The position numbers were made by a program, and so were the translations under genes. Below, piece after piece: positions 18,401 to 25,931 of a stretch of 62,738 nt of DNA. Each line of letters starts with the position of its first letter. The first letter of the stretch is position 1. This DNA is from Bryobacterales bacterium (GTDB taxonomy: Bacteria > Acidobacteriota > Terriglobia > Bryobacterales > Bryobacteraceae), in the NCBI GenBank assembly GCA_020847975.1, contig JADLBD010000089.1, forward strand, positions 1-62,738, given 5' to 3'. The notes beneath the pieces were generated by a model. That model had not been told where the DNA came from and did no database searches. It saw only the letters and a list, made by a program, of their open reading frames with translations.

Positions 18401-18478
18401 GGCCACGGCAAAGCTGAAGGCCACCAGAACCAGAGCCCGGCCGTGCGCCTGAACGAAATCGGCCACCCGGCTGGTCAT
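15407..18478 (-). CDS. RND-family efflux pump, inner-membrane permease
   Basis: A 1023-residue proton-driven transporter of the AcrB/HAE/CusA superfamily. The first TM leads to PISIFPQTDFPRIVIL. The TM4 proton-relay region reads GGLAACIGVVIDDAIVMVENI with the Asp-Asp pair, and the second half repeats the pattern with GIVHKNGILMLDSEKY. Two large periplasmic porter domains separate the two sets of six TM segments. The start ATG at 18478 overlaps the adaptor gene stop (ATGA), so the longer upstream frame is not used. With the adaptor and TolC-like gene it forms a complete tripartite exporter; substrate (drug, metal or other) cannot be decided from sequence. Confidence 0.95.
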   Translation of the reverse strand: MTSRVADFVQAHGRALVLVAFSFAVAGLILMFQVPISIFPQTDFPRIVILVDNGIAPVDVEMLTVTRPIEEAIRLVPGITNVRSVTARGSTEISVFFRWDVDILNALHLVQGRISQITPSLPPQVRFYINRLTFSVFPMIGFSVTSKTKSLSELWELVYYNLAPRLYRLPGVAETRIVGGRQPEYHILVQPEKLNSYGLSLTKVVDAIRNTNLIASSGMVQENYHLYLATVTGMMREREQIENAVVEVVKGNPVLVKDLAQVVPGEKPVYNIVTANGRPAVLVNVLQQPDGNAVAIADAVNKEIRDIRRTLPPDTELSIFYDQSVLVKDSIGSVTESIAIGLGLSVLVLLLFLKSWRTTLVAALVIPIATLIAVVFMHLFHMSFNLMTLGGLAACIGVVIDDAIVMVENIMVHLSMGQSPGEAARSAIVELTPALIGSTLTPIVVFVPLVFLGGITAVFFRALAMTMVTALLASLFLAIFFTPVLASLFLKPRQGPAEAQLEEAEHAGEGRILLKLSAWYECALHWVLLHTKIVFLACAVIVAGMAALYNTLGSGFLPEMDEGAFVLDYIMPAGTSLQESDRVLRHIEVFLRETPEVESFSRRTGARLALAIAEPNTGDFLIKLKKERKRSLEEVTDELRIKIRQAEPSIDVEFPHILEDLIGDLAWSPKPIEIKIYHPDEATFKEVANRIEQWLPKVKGVVDIVNQTIVIGPSVNFRVDPVKAERAGFGVKDVADLEAAVLDGEVASQMIKGERLIGIRVRYPLAYRASVEKLKTLLLTSPNGTSMPLASIANVEMEEGVTEIHRDNLRNLTSVTAYLSGRDLGSAMQEIRERLFREVPLPAGTEIEFGGLYQIQQESFLGLLQVLLMSIFLIFIILVFEFRSFSHPIAILLATILCGSGSLLALWITKSTLNISSFMGAIMVVGIVHKNGILMLDSEKYFTKRGYPLREAIFQAGRRRLRPILMTALATVSGMLPLALGVGSGAQLLQPLAIAVIGGVTVSMVLSLLITPVVFYKLRERGL

Positions 18479-19713
18479 TTGCCCGCGTCTCCGCTGAACT
18501 GCACCTGCGCGCCGTCCGGCAGTCCGTATCCGGCTTCGGTGATGACGGTTTCCCCTTCCTTCAGCCCTTTCAGCACCTGCACCTTGCCATCGAACGTGAT
18601 GCCGCATTCGACGTCGCGCTTGTGGGCGATCTTCTTCTCGTCGACGGTCATCACGAAGCCTGTACGCGTGCCCTCATGGAACTGCACCGCCGCGAGGGGG
18701 ACAACGACACTCGATACGCTTGCCCCGAGCAGAAAGTTCACCTGGCCGAACAGGCCGGCACGCAGGCTTGCGGGCGGATTGGCGATCTCGCACCACGCCT
18801 CCACCGTGCGGCGCGCGGGATCAAGCGCCCGGTTCACCATCGACACTCTCCCTGGCGTTGCGCTCTCCGGGTGATCGGTCGGGAGGAAGCGGCACGCCAT
18901 GCCCATGCTCAACTCATGGGCCTCCGTTTCGGGTACTTGAGCACGGGCCTGCGCAACAGCCATGTCCACGACGGTGAAAATCGGAGTGTCGGGCTTGGCC
19001 ATGTCGCCGGGATAGCCGAACTGCTCTGTAATGCTGCCGCGGAAGGGACTCTTCAGTTCGGTGAAAGTGATCTGCGCATCGAGGTTCTCGAGCCGTGCTT
19101 TGGCTTGTGCCAGCCGGCTCTGGGCTATCTGGATATCGCGCTCGCGCGACTGGTTCACCAGCAGGTCCAGCGATTTCTTCGCCACGTCGAGGTTTGTCTT
19201 CGTGGTGGTCATTTCCGTCTGGCTGATGAGGAGTTCGCGATTCGGAATGGCGCCCTGCTCATAAAGCTGTTTGCGCTTCTCGTAGATCTTCAGCGCCTGT
19301 TCATAGGCGGCCTGCGCGGTCTCCACCTGGCCGCGGGCTCGCTCCACATCGGTGGGAAGGGTTCCCGCGGTCACCTTGTCCAGCGATGCCTGGGCGTCAG
19401 CCACTGCCGCGCGCGCTTCGGCGCGCTGGGCGAGCAGGTCCCGATTTTCCAGAAGCGCCAGGGTCTGTCCGGCTTGAACCGTGTCCCCCTTGCGCGCCTT
19501 CAGTTCGCGGATCGGGGCGGTGATTCTGGCCGAGATGTTCGCCTGTTCCCGCGGGTAGATGGTGGCCGGGGCTGTCACGGAGTTCCGCACTTCGGCAAGT
19601 TCCGCCTTGGCGGCTTTCACCGTTACAAGAGGCTTGACGGCCTCCTCTTCCTTCGCCGGCCCGCCGCAGCCGGCCAACACAAGACCCGCATATACAACCC
19701 AGCGCATTCTCAT
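18475..19713 (-). CDS. RND efflux periplasmic adaptor (HlyD/MFP family) lipoprotein
   Basis: A 412-residue membrane fusion protein. A lipobox (LAGC, Cys16) predicts a lipid-anchored periplasmic protein. The core has a barrel-lipoyl half (ISARITAPIRELKARKGDTVQAGQTLALLEN), a long alpha-helical hairpin (about 95-205), then the second lipoyl half and beta-barrel (SPFRGSITEQFGYPGDM). The ATG overlaps the stop of the tolC-like gene, and its own stop overlaps the start of the pump gene, so all three are translationally coupled. Confidence 0.94.
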   Translation of the reverse strand: MRMRWVVYAGLVLAGCGGPAKEEEAVKPLVTVKAAKAELAEVRNSVTAPATIYPREQANISARITAPIRELKARKGDTVQAGQTLALLENRDLLAQRAEARAAVADAQASLDKVTAGTLPTDVERARGQVETAQAAYEQALKIYEKRKQLYEQGAIPNRELLISQTEMTTTKTNLDVAKKSLDLLVNQSRERDIQIAQSRLAQAKARLENLDAQITFTELKSPFRGSITEQFGYPGDMAKPDTPIFTVVDMAVAQARAQVPETEAHELSMGMACRFLPTDHPESATPGRVSMVNRALDPARRTVEAWCEIANPPASLRAGLFGQVNFLLGASVSSVVVPLAAVQFHEGTRTGFVMTVDEKKIAHKRDVECGITFDGKVQVLKGLKEGETVITEAGYGLPDGAQVQFSGDAGK

Positions 19714-20999
19714 CGTCCTGCCGCCACCTCCAGGTCCACACGCGCGTTCAGGTAGTTTGCCAGCGTCGTGTAATAGTTGCTCCGCGCCTGCCCCAACTGT
19801 GTCTGGGCGCTCACCACTTCGAGCGCGAGGCCCTCGCCGCCTTCGTAGCGAATGCGGCTCAGCCGCAGGTTCTCTTCCGAGGACTTGATCTGCGCCTCAG
19901 TGATGGCAATCTGCTGATAGATCCGCTTCACGCGCGACAAAGCGGATTGGTATTCGCTCGAGAAGGCGCGTTCGGCGATCTGTCTTCTGATGTCGCTCTG
20001 CGCGGAGCGCAATTGGAACTGCCGCGCCGCGCTACGCGTCTTGAACCAGTCGAACACAGGAATATTCAGATTGACGAACGCCGCGCTGCCGCGATTAACG
20101 GCGCGCACCTGATTTGCATCCAGGCCGTATTGGTAGACCAGGCTGAGCTGCGGATAAAGGTCCGCGCGGGCGCGGCGGTACTCGGCGAGGAAGCCGCGCT
20201 TTTCCGCATCGAAGAGGCGGAACTCCGGCCGGCGCAGGAAGGGCGGCGGAGCATTCTCGGGAGGTTCCGGCGCGGGAATGGACGCGTCGAAAACATCCAC
20301 CAGGGAGAGAGGCGCGGCGACATCGGCCGTCCAGAAACCGGCGAGGTCATGATTGGCGATCTCCGCTTCGAGTTCAGCGCCGCTGCGGGCCTGATCGAGA
20401 AACGCGGATTCGGCCGACGCACGATAGACATCGGCCTGCGCCGCCTCTCCGCCCGCGGCGAGAAGGCGAACACGTTTCTCGAAGCTCTGCGCCTCCCCAA
20501 GGGTTTCCGCGGCGACGCGCGCCAGGCGCCGCATCAGCAGCAGGCGCAGGTAGGCGGCCGTCACCTGGCGGCGCAGATCCCGTTGCGTGACCAGCAGCCC
20601 TGCCGCGGCCAGGTCCTGATCAGCCCGCGCCCGCGCCAGTCCGGCACGCAGGCGGCCGGAGGTGTCCAATTCCGCGCCGATGGTCGCCAGGCCGACGTAT
20701 TCGCGTGAGCCGTTGAGGGCGACAAAGGTTTGGGTGGCAGGATCGACGCGCGAGGGAGTGTTGTAGGTGTATCCGCTCAGAATGCGGGTTTGGGGAAGGA
20801 AGGCGGCCCGCGCCTGAGTCAGTCCCAAGCGGGCGATCTCGCCCTCCTGGCGCGCGAGGCTCACGGCCGATTGCGCCGCCAGCGCCAAACGCACGCAGTC
20901 GTCGAGGGAGAGCGGCGCCGGTTGCGCGGTGGCGGGAAGGGCAGTGAGGATCAGACCAACCCAAACTCGAAACACGAAGGACTCTTTGACAGCATACAC
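19710..20999 (-). CDS. TolC-family outer-membrane efflux protein
   Basis: A 429-residue protein with a signal peptide (cleavage near PATAQ) and two internally related coiled-coil/beta repeats characteristic of TolC-type channels (LDDCVRLALAAQSAVSLARQEGEIARLGLTQARAAFLPQ, and RQIAERAFSSEYQSALSRVKRIYQQIAITEAQI). It is the first gene of the tripartite exporter operon, and 68 bp separate it from the divergent dioxygenase gene, so promoters for both must lie there. The N-terminal start could also be a nearby GTG. Confidence 0.92.
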   Translation of the reverse strand: MYAVKESFVFRVWVGLILTALPATAQPAPLSLDDCVRLALAAQSAVSLARQEGEIARLGLTQARAAFLPQTRILSGYTYNTPSRVDPATQTFVALNGSREYVGLATIGAELDTSGRLRAGLARARADQDLAAAGLLVTQRDLRRQVTAAYLRLLLMRRLARVAAETLGEAQSFEKRVRLLAAGGEAAQADVYRASAESAFLDQARSGAELEAEIANHDLAGFWTADVAAPLSLVDVFDASIPAPEPPENAPPPFLRRPEFRLFDAEKRGFLAEYRRARADLYPQLSLVYQYGLDANQVRAVNRGSAAFVNLNIPVFDWFKTRSAARQFQLRSAQSDIRRQIAERAFSSEYQSALSRVKRIYQQIAITEAQIKSSEENLRLSRIRYEGGEGLALEVVSAQTQLGQARSNYYTTLANYLNARVDLEVAAGR

Positions 21000-21067
21000 C
21001 GCCTTACATGAAAACTTTCTGAAAGACCACCTTGCAAGCCGCCAAAGGGTATCCCGCGAGTAGGCCC

Positions 21068-21874
21068 ATGAGCCAGGCTGCGCGTTTCCCTACATTGTTC
21101 ATTCCCCATGGAGGAGGTCCGTGCTTCTTTCTCGATCCTCCAGCGCGCGAGCCGTGGCGGCGAATGGAGGCGTATCTCCGGAGCATTGACCGCTCGCTGG
21201 TCCGGCGGCCGGAGGCTGTGCTGGTGATTTCCGGACATTGGGAATGCCCGTGCCCTACCGTGAACACGGCCGCGGAGCACACTTTGCTTTTCGATTACTA
21301 TGGCTTTCCCGAGCATACCTACCGGCTGTCCTATCCGGCGCCGGTCTCTCCACGCGTGGGGGCGCGTGTGCGGACCCTGCTGGCGGATGCGGGAATCGAT
21401 TCGGCGGAAGAGGCGAACCGGGGATTGGATCACGGGGTGTTTGTGCCTTTCCTGCTGATCTTTCCGGATGCCTCTGTTCCTCTCGTGCAGCTTTCGCTCA
21501 AAGCGGGATTGGACGCGACCGAGCATCTCGCCATCGGGAGAGCGCTGATTCCGCTGCGCGAGGAGGGCGTCCTGATTGTAGGCAGCGGTATGAGCTACCA
21601 CAACCTGGCCGCCTTTTTCTCGAAGAGGGGAAATGAGGATTCCCAGCGTTTCGACGAATGGCTCCATGCGGCGGTGACAGCGCCAGGTGCGGCGGAGCGC
21701 GCGGCGAGATTGACCGAATGGCAACGCGCCCCGGGCGCGGCTTCGAGCCATCCACATCCGGACCACCTGCTGCCGCTGATGGTGGCGGCGGGCGCCGCAA
21801 ACGGTGATGCAGGCGTGCGGACCTACAATGACCACATCTTTGGAAAGGCCGTATCCGGCTTCCAGTTCAGGTGA
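21068..21874 (+). CDS. Extradiol ring-opening dioxygenase, DODA/LigB family
   Basis: A 268-residue cytoplasmic enzyme of the class III extradiol type. Metal-site candidates are the His in FIPHGGGP, SGHWE and SSHPHPDHLLPL, and DHGVFVPF contains the catalytic-type His. The layout matches 4,5-DOPA/aromatic dioxygenases such as YgiD. The start MSQAARFPTLFIPHG at 21068 fits the family; an in-frame start 12 codons earlier is possible. The substrate is unknown. It is a single gene, divergent from the tolC gene and convergent with the porin gene. Confidence 0.88.
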   Translation: MSQAARFPTLFIPHGGGPCFFLDPPAREPWRRMEAYLRSIDRSLVRRPEAVLVISGHWECPCPTVNTAAEHTLLFDYYGFPEHTYRLSYPAPVSPRVGARVRTLLADAGIDSAEEANRGLDHGVFVPFLLIFPDASVPLVQLSLKAGLDATEHLAIGRALIPLREEGVLIVGSGMSYHNLAAFFSKRGNEDSQRFDEWLHAAVTAPGAAERAARLTEWQRAPGAASSHPHPDHLLPLMVAAGAANGDAGVRTYNDHIFGKAVSGFQFR

Positions 21875-21897
21875 GCCCGGAATCCGCCGTTCACGCG

Positions 21898-23331
21898 CTA
21901 AAAACGGTAGAGCAGTTCGAGATAACCGAAGTTGCCGCCTGTCCCTTTGGGATAAATGGCGGAAATGACGGCGCGGCCGGAGGCGTGGCCGAAATACGCG
22001 CTGATGGTGACGTTTTCCCGCGCCCGCCAGTCGACGCTGGCATCATAAAGATTTGCCAGAGACCGCGCTCCCGAAGCGGCGCGGCCCACGAACCCGAAGC
22101 TCCAGGGCTGAAACGCGCCGCCGCCCATATACCAGAGATCCTGCGCCGCCGACAGCCGCATGGCGTGAAATTCCGACGAGATAGTGACATCCTTCCGCGG
22201 CCGCAGCGTGAGGATGCCGAGAATGTCGCGGTTGTTCATCAGATTGAAGAACGGAAAGCGCGCGAAGGGGCGCGGGGTGGGAAGCACCTGAAAAAACGTG
22301 CCGTGCACGTTGTCATTCGGGTTGCCGTCGCCGGAGCCGTCGAAGTAGCCGCCCCGGAACCACGGCTTGAGGCGGCCGGCGATTTTCGGCTGAATGCCGC
22401 CTTCCACGGAAATGGCGTGGGCCCGTTGGTCGAGCGCGCCCCAGCGTCCGGTCTGGCCCACTCCCCAAAGCATCAGGTCCACCGTGCCGGCGGTGGTCTC
22501 GATGGCGCTGATGTGATGGCCGCCGAAGCTCCAGATGCGAATGTTGGCGAGGTCTCCGCGGCGAACGGCAAGCGCGCGCGAGTCGGTTTTCACGATCCGC
22601 CGCCAGTCGTCATAGTAGAGCGCCAGGCCGCGGGTTTCCGCGGCGTGCCCGCCGCTGCCCCAGGCCCTCGTGTAGGCGGCGTAGCCGAATGCGGCATTCA
22701 ACTCGCCCCAGCCATCGGTTTGAAACGCGCCCCGGGTGGGCACCGCTCCGATGAACGTGAAGTTGGCGTTGGGCTTGTTGTAGGTGTAGTGTAGGCCGTC
22801 GAAGCTGCGGCCTACATCCGACCAGCCGAAATGCCCGAGCAGGCGCATGTTGATGCGGTTCTGCTTGATGGCGGCGAGCGTAGTGCTCTTGGGCGTCATC
22901 TCGGAGCCGTCGGCGAATTCGAAGCGGCCGATGCGCAGCGAGTTCGCCTTGCTGCCGCCGAGGTTCTTGAAGCGGAGGAATGCCTGCTTGGCGAACACCA
23001 TTCCGCTGTTCCGGCTGTTGCCGTTGGCGGCGTAGTACGTGGCTCCAAGCCCCATTTGCCCCTGCGCTCCCGCGGCGATGGCCGTGGAAGGCAGACCGAG
23101 CAGGAAGGGCGCCGCCAGTTCGAACTGCCAGTCGAAGGAATCTCTGATCTGAGAAAAGGACAGCCGGAGAATATTGCCGGAGAACGCGTAGGAATTATCG
23201 GCTTGGCCTTCGAACCAGTCCCAACCTTCCAAACGGCTGCGGAAACTGCCCTGCACCGTGACGTCTCCAATCTTGAGCGGCTCGGCGAAGGCGCCGGCGG
23301 TAAACAGAGCCAATAGCAGTGCGATCCTCAT
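21898..23331 (-). CDS. Outer-membrane beta-barrel, alginate-export-family porin
   Basis: A 477-residue protein with a signal peptide (MRIALLLALFTAGAFAE) and many alternating amphipathic strands ending YLELLYRF with a C-terminal Phe, the signature for outer-membrane insertion. Regions such as QGSFRSRLEGWDWFEG and KANSLRIGRFEFADG match the alginate_exp family, which has members well beyond alginate transport. It begins 4 bp after the torD-like gene, so it is the last gene of the molybdoenzyme operon. This placement suggests it is the outer-membrane entry or exit route for the enzyme's substrate or product; that is inference. Confidence 0.83.
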   Translation of the reverse strand: MRIALLLALFTAGAFAEPLKIGDVTVQGSFRSRLEGWDWFEGQADNSYAFSGNILRLSFSQIRDSFDWQFELAAPFLLGLPSTAIAAGAQGQMGLGATYYAANGNSRNSGMVFAKQAFLRFKNLGGSKANSLRIGRFEFADGSEMTPKSTTLAAIKQNRINMRLLGHFGWSDVGRSFDGLHYTYNKPNANFTFIGAVPTRGAFQTDGWGELNAAFGYAAYTRAWGSGGHAAETRGLALYYDDWRRIVKTDSRALAVRRGDLANIRIWSFGGHHISAIETTAGTVDLMLWGVGQTGRWGALDQRAHAISVEGGIQPKIAGRLKPWFRGGYFDGSGDGNPNDNVHGTFFQVLPTPRPFARFPFFNLMNNRDILGILTLRPRKDVTISSEFHAMRLSAAQDLWYMGGGAFQPWSFGFVGRAASGARSLANLYDASVDWRARENVTISAYFGHASGRAVISAIYPKGTGGNFGYLELLYRF

Positions 23332-23335
23332 TCGA

Positions 23336-23950
23336 TTAACCTCCGCAGTGAATCTCGCAATCTTCGTCTTTGCGAGGGAGAATGACGGGCAGCGCTTTGG
23401 AAGCGCCTACCCGGGCGAAGAGCGCCTCAGCAGCGCCGGCGAGATAAGGGATGCCGGATTCAGCCAGGGAAGCAGCCAAAGGCTGCGCCATTCTCGAGAG
23501 GTGATCTTCGAGAAACTGCTTCGCGGCGGATGCGGTGACCGCCGCGGACTCCGCATCCTCGACAGCCAACGCGTACGCCTCCTTCAGCCGCAGATAGCCG
23601 ATGAATCCTGCCTCCACCGAGACGTGGTCTTCGGCTTCCTCCGTTTTCGGAGCGTACGCGAACGCCTGGTAATATTGAACCAACTCCGACATGAGATAGC
23701 CGAGTTGGATATTGTCATGATAGCTGACCTCGCGCGCCGGAGCCGGTCCGCCGGGGCCGAATGTCGAGTGATAGAGCCCCTCGGAGGCCTCCTTCCCCGC
23801 CGCTTTGGCCGCGCCGCGAAGAACCGGATCCTCCACCGAATCCCCCAGCGCCGCCACCTGCCCGTGCCAGCCGTCTCCGGCCGGACATTCGAACAGAAGT
23901 GAGATGAGCCGCCATTCCGCGGCCTGCTGAATCAGGGAGGGAGTGATCAT
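23336..23950 (-). CDS. TorD/NarJ-type molybdoenzyme maturation chaperone
   Basis: A 204-residue all-helical protein of the TorD/DmsD/NarJ superfamily, which holds the apo-alpha subunit for cofactor insertion and proofreads Tat export. Visible signatures are EWRLISLLFECP near the N-terminus, ARGEVSY-like REVSYHDN (about 73-80) and a conserved acidic E-D-H-V-S-V-E-A-G-F region (about 107-116). The C-terminus ends in a short CEIHCGG tail that could bind metal. The ATG overlaps the previous gene's stop (ATGA). Confidence 0.88.
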   Translation of the reverse strand: MITPSLIQQAAEWRLISLLFECPAGDGWHGQVAALGDSVEDPVLRGAAKAAGKEASEGLYHSTFGPGGPAPAREVSYHDNIQLGYLMSELVQYYQAFAYAPKTEEAEDHVSVEAGFIGYLRLKEAYALAVEDAESAAVTASAAKQFLEDHLSRMAQPLAASLAESGIPYLAGAAEALFARVGASKALPVILPRKDEDCEIHCGG

Positions 23951-24792
23951 TGCCCCCCCTTGACCGCCAATGGGATCCAGCCCGTACGCATCTTGCGGGC
24001 GCCGGTTTCCCTTGCCGAACCTTCCCAAACCGCGAAGGCGATCTGCGAGCGCTGCCTGGGCGAGAGCCCTTCCGGCAGCGGGCGCAGAATGACGACAGCC
24101 CAACCGTCCTTGGTGCGCGCGCCCTGTCCGCGCGAAGCGTGCGCCTGGGCCGGCGTCAGTGTCCCGGGTCCTTCCGCCACCAGGTCTTCGACCGCGAATT
24201 CGCGCGGGCCGGTTCGCCGGTTGCCCACAGCCGCGGCCGGAGCATAGCGCTTCTCCATCTCCTTTTGTGCCTGCGATCCCGGCTCGAGCGACTTGGCTTC
24301 GTAAGGATAGTGATCGACGGCGGCGTTCGGGAACAGCGATTGGATGGTGTCCTTCCGCCCGTTGACCGAGGCCTGCCAGTCGGCCCGCCAGAAGGTGATT
24401 TCCACGGGATGGCCGGCCTGGCCCATCTGCGGCTCGGGCGGGTTCGGTTCGATCTTGCGCGGAATCTGGACAGCGCATCCGTCCAGAAATCGTCCCGCCC
24501 CTGGCATGTCATTCACGGTCCCATCCGTCCAGTTGAGACGGAAGGCGATCTGGCTCGCGGTGTGGATGGACCGCACGCGCACCTCCGCCGTCGAGGCCTG
24601 CATCAGGCGAGGCTCCACCAGGTCCTGAAGGATCAGCTTCGCCGGATGCTCCGGCGCGCTGTTCCAGACGGAGGCTGTGGGGTCGAGCGTCAAGGCTTGC
24701 GCGGGAATGCTGGCTACCTCGGTGGGCGAGGTGACGGTCCGGTGGCACCCGGCAAGCATCAGGGCAGCGAATACAAAAGCTACGGTTCTCAT
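23947..24792 (-). CDS. Heme-b-binding gamma subunit of a type II DMSO-reductase-family enzyme (lipoprotein)
   Basis: A 281-residue protein resembling the ethylbenzene-dehydrogenase-related domain, the gamma subunit of DdhC/SerC/EbdC/ClrC type that binds one heme b. Matching features are the beta-sandwich text VRVRSIHTASQIAFRLNWTDGT and the terminal AFAVWEGSARETGARK. Unlike the soluble homologues it has a lipobox (LAGC, Cys16), so it is probably anchored to a membrane on the periplasmic side. It would carry electrons between the beta-subunit Fe-S chain and an external cytochrome. Met/Lys heme ligands are known for the family but are not assigned here. Confidence 0.83.
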   Translation of the reverse strand: MRTVAFVFAALMLAGCHRTVTSPTEVASIPAQALTLDPTASVWNSAPEHPAKLILQDLVEPRLMQASTAEVRVRSIHTASQIAFRLNWTDGTVNDMPGAGRFLDGCAVQIPRKIEPNPPEPQMGQAGHPVEITFWRADWQASVNGRKDTIQSLFPNAAVDHYPYEAKSLEPGSQAQKEMEKRYAPAAAVGNRRTGPREFAVEDLVAEGPGTLTPAQAHASRGQGARTKDGWAVVILRPLPEGLSPRQRSQIAFAVWEGSARETGARKMRTGWIPLAVKGGQ

Positions 24793-24803
24793 GGCGGCGC
24801 TCC

Positions 24804-25931
24804 TTACGGGCAGTTGGTCCGCGTGATCTGATACAGCGGATCACGCGCGGGCCGGATATGGACGGGTTCGGTTCGCGGCACGCTCACCAGCGGCTTGCCT
24901 TTTTCATCAAGCCCGATGGCCGTATCGCCCTGCCGCTTCCATCGCGGCATCACCATCTCGCTCGATCCAAACAGGCAGAGCAGGGAAGAAAGATCGGGAT
25001 CATTACTCGCGTTGCGGTAGGTCTTCACCGCCTCGTCCGTGCCCGGCCCGAAAAGCTGGCGCGTGAAGGAAAACGGCACGTGGATGGGCGGGATGTAGTA
25101 AATGTTGGGCTCCAGCCCGAACTGCGGAAACAGCGGCAGCGCGACTTTCCTGATGTGCACCAGATAATCAATCGGGTTGTCCGGGATGGCTTTCTCAGGC
25201 CGGGAAATAAAGCCCGCGAGGCGGATCTTGCCGATGCAGTTGACGAAGCATTGCGGCTGGATGCCCTGCTCGATTTTCGGAAAACAGGCGATGCACTTTT
25301 CCGAAGTGCCCGTCATGGCGTTGTAGAACACCTTCTTGTAGGGGCAGCCGCGAACGCATTCCTGATAGCCGCGGCAGCGGCTCTGGTCGACAAGCACGAT
25401 GCCGTCCTCGGGGCGCTTATAGATCGAGCCTCGCGGACACGAAGCGAGGCATCCGGGATAAGTGCAGTGGTTGCAAATGCGCGCCAGGTAGAAGAACCAG
25501 TTCATGTGCGGCATCGCGATGCCCGCGCCGTGATCCACCTGCCCGGCGCAATCATCTTCTCCGCAGTTGGGATAGGCGTAGTCCTGCTGCTCCGGCCGCC
25601 ACCCGAGCACGCGTTCTCCCGCGGGCGCGGATTCGAAGATGGTCTGCCCCTCGTACGCCTTTCCATTCCACTTGCCGCCGTTCAGCATCTCGAGCAGTTT
25701 CAAATCCCACGCCAGCGGGTAGAAGCCGTACGGCTTCGATTCCACGTTGTTCCACAGCATGTACTCCTGGCCCTTGCCCGATGTCCACGTGGTCTTGCAG
25801 GCGAGAGTACAGGTCTGGCAGGCGATGCACTTGTTGGTGTCGAATACGGCCGCGAACTGCTTTTGCGGCCGGCTCTCGGGATACCAGTAGGACATCTCGC
25901 GGCCGATTTGCCAGTTGTAGACGCGTGCCAT
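24804..25931 (-). CDS. NarH/DdhB-like iron-sulfur beta subunit
   Basis: A 375-residue electron-transfer subunit with four cysteine groups: CIACQTC-x3-[27 protein letters not shown] and CIACFP followed by CFVNC. In NarH one cluster is [3Fe-4S] because Trp replaces a Cys; the Tyr in CRGYQEC is in the equivalent position, so three [4Fe-4S] and one [3Fe-4S] are expected. There is no signal peptide, so it should be exported folded with the Tat-bearing alpha subunit. Its ATG overlaps the alpha stop by one base (TAATG). Confidence 0.92.
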   Translation of the reverse strand: MARVYNWQIGREMSYWYPESRPQKQFAAVFDTNKCIACQTCTLACKTTWTSGKGQEYMLWNNVESKPYGFYPLAWDLKLLEMLNGGKWNGKAYEGQTIFESAPAGERVLGWRPEQQDYAYPNCGEDDCAGQVDHGAGIAMPHMNWFFYLARICNHCTYPGCLASCPRGSIYKRPEDGIVLVDQSRCRGYQECVRGCPYKKVFYNAMTGTSEKCIACFPKIEQGIQPQCFVNCIGKIRLAGFISRPEKAIPDNPIDYLVHIRKVALPLFPQFGLEPNIYYIPPIHVPFSFTRQLFGPGTDEAVKTYRNASNDPDLSSLLCLFGSSEMVMPRWKRQGDTAIGLDEKGKPLVSVPRTEPVHIRPARDPLYQITRTNCP

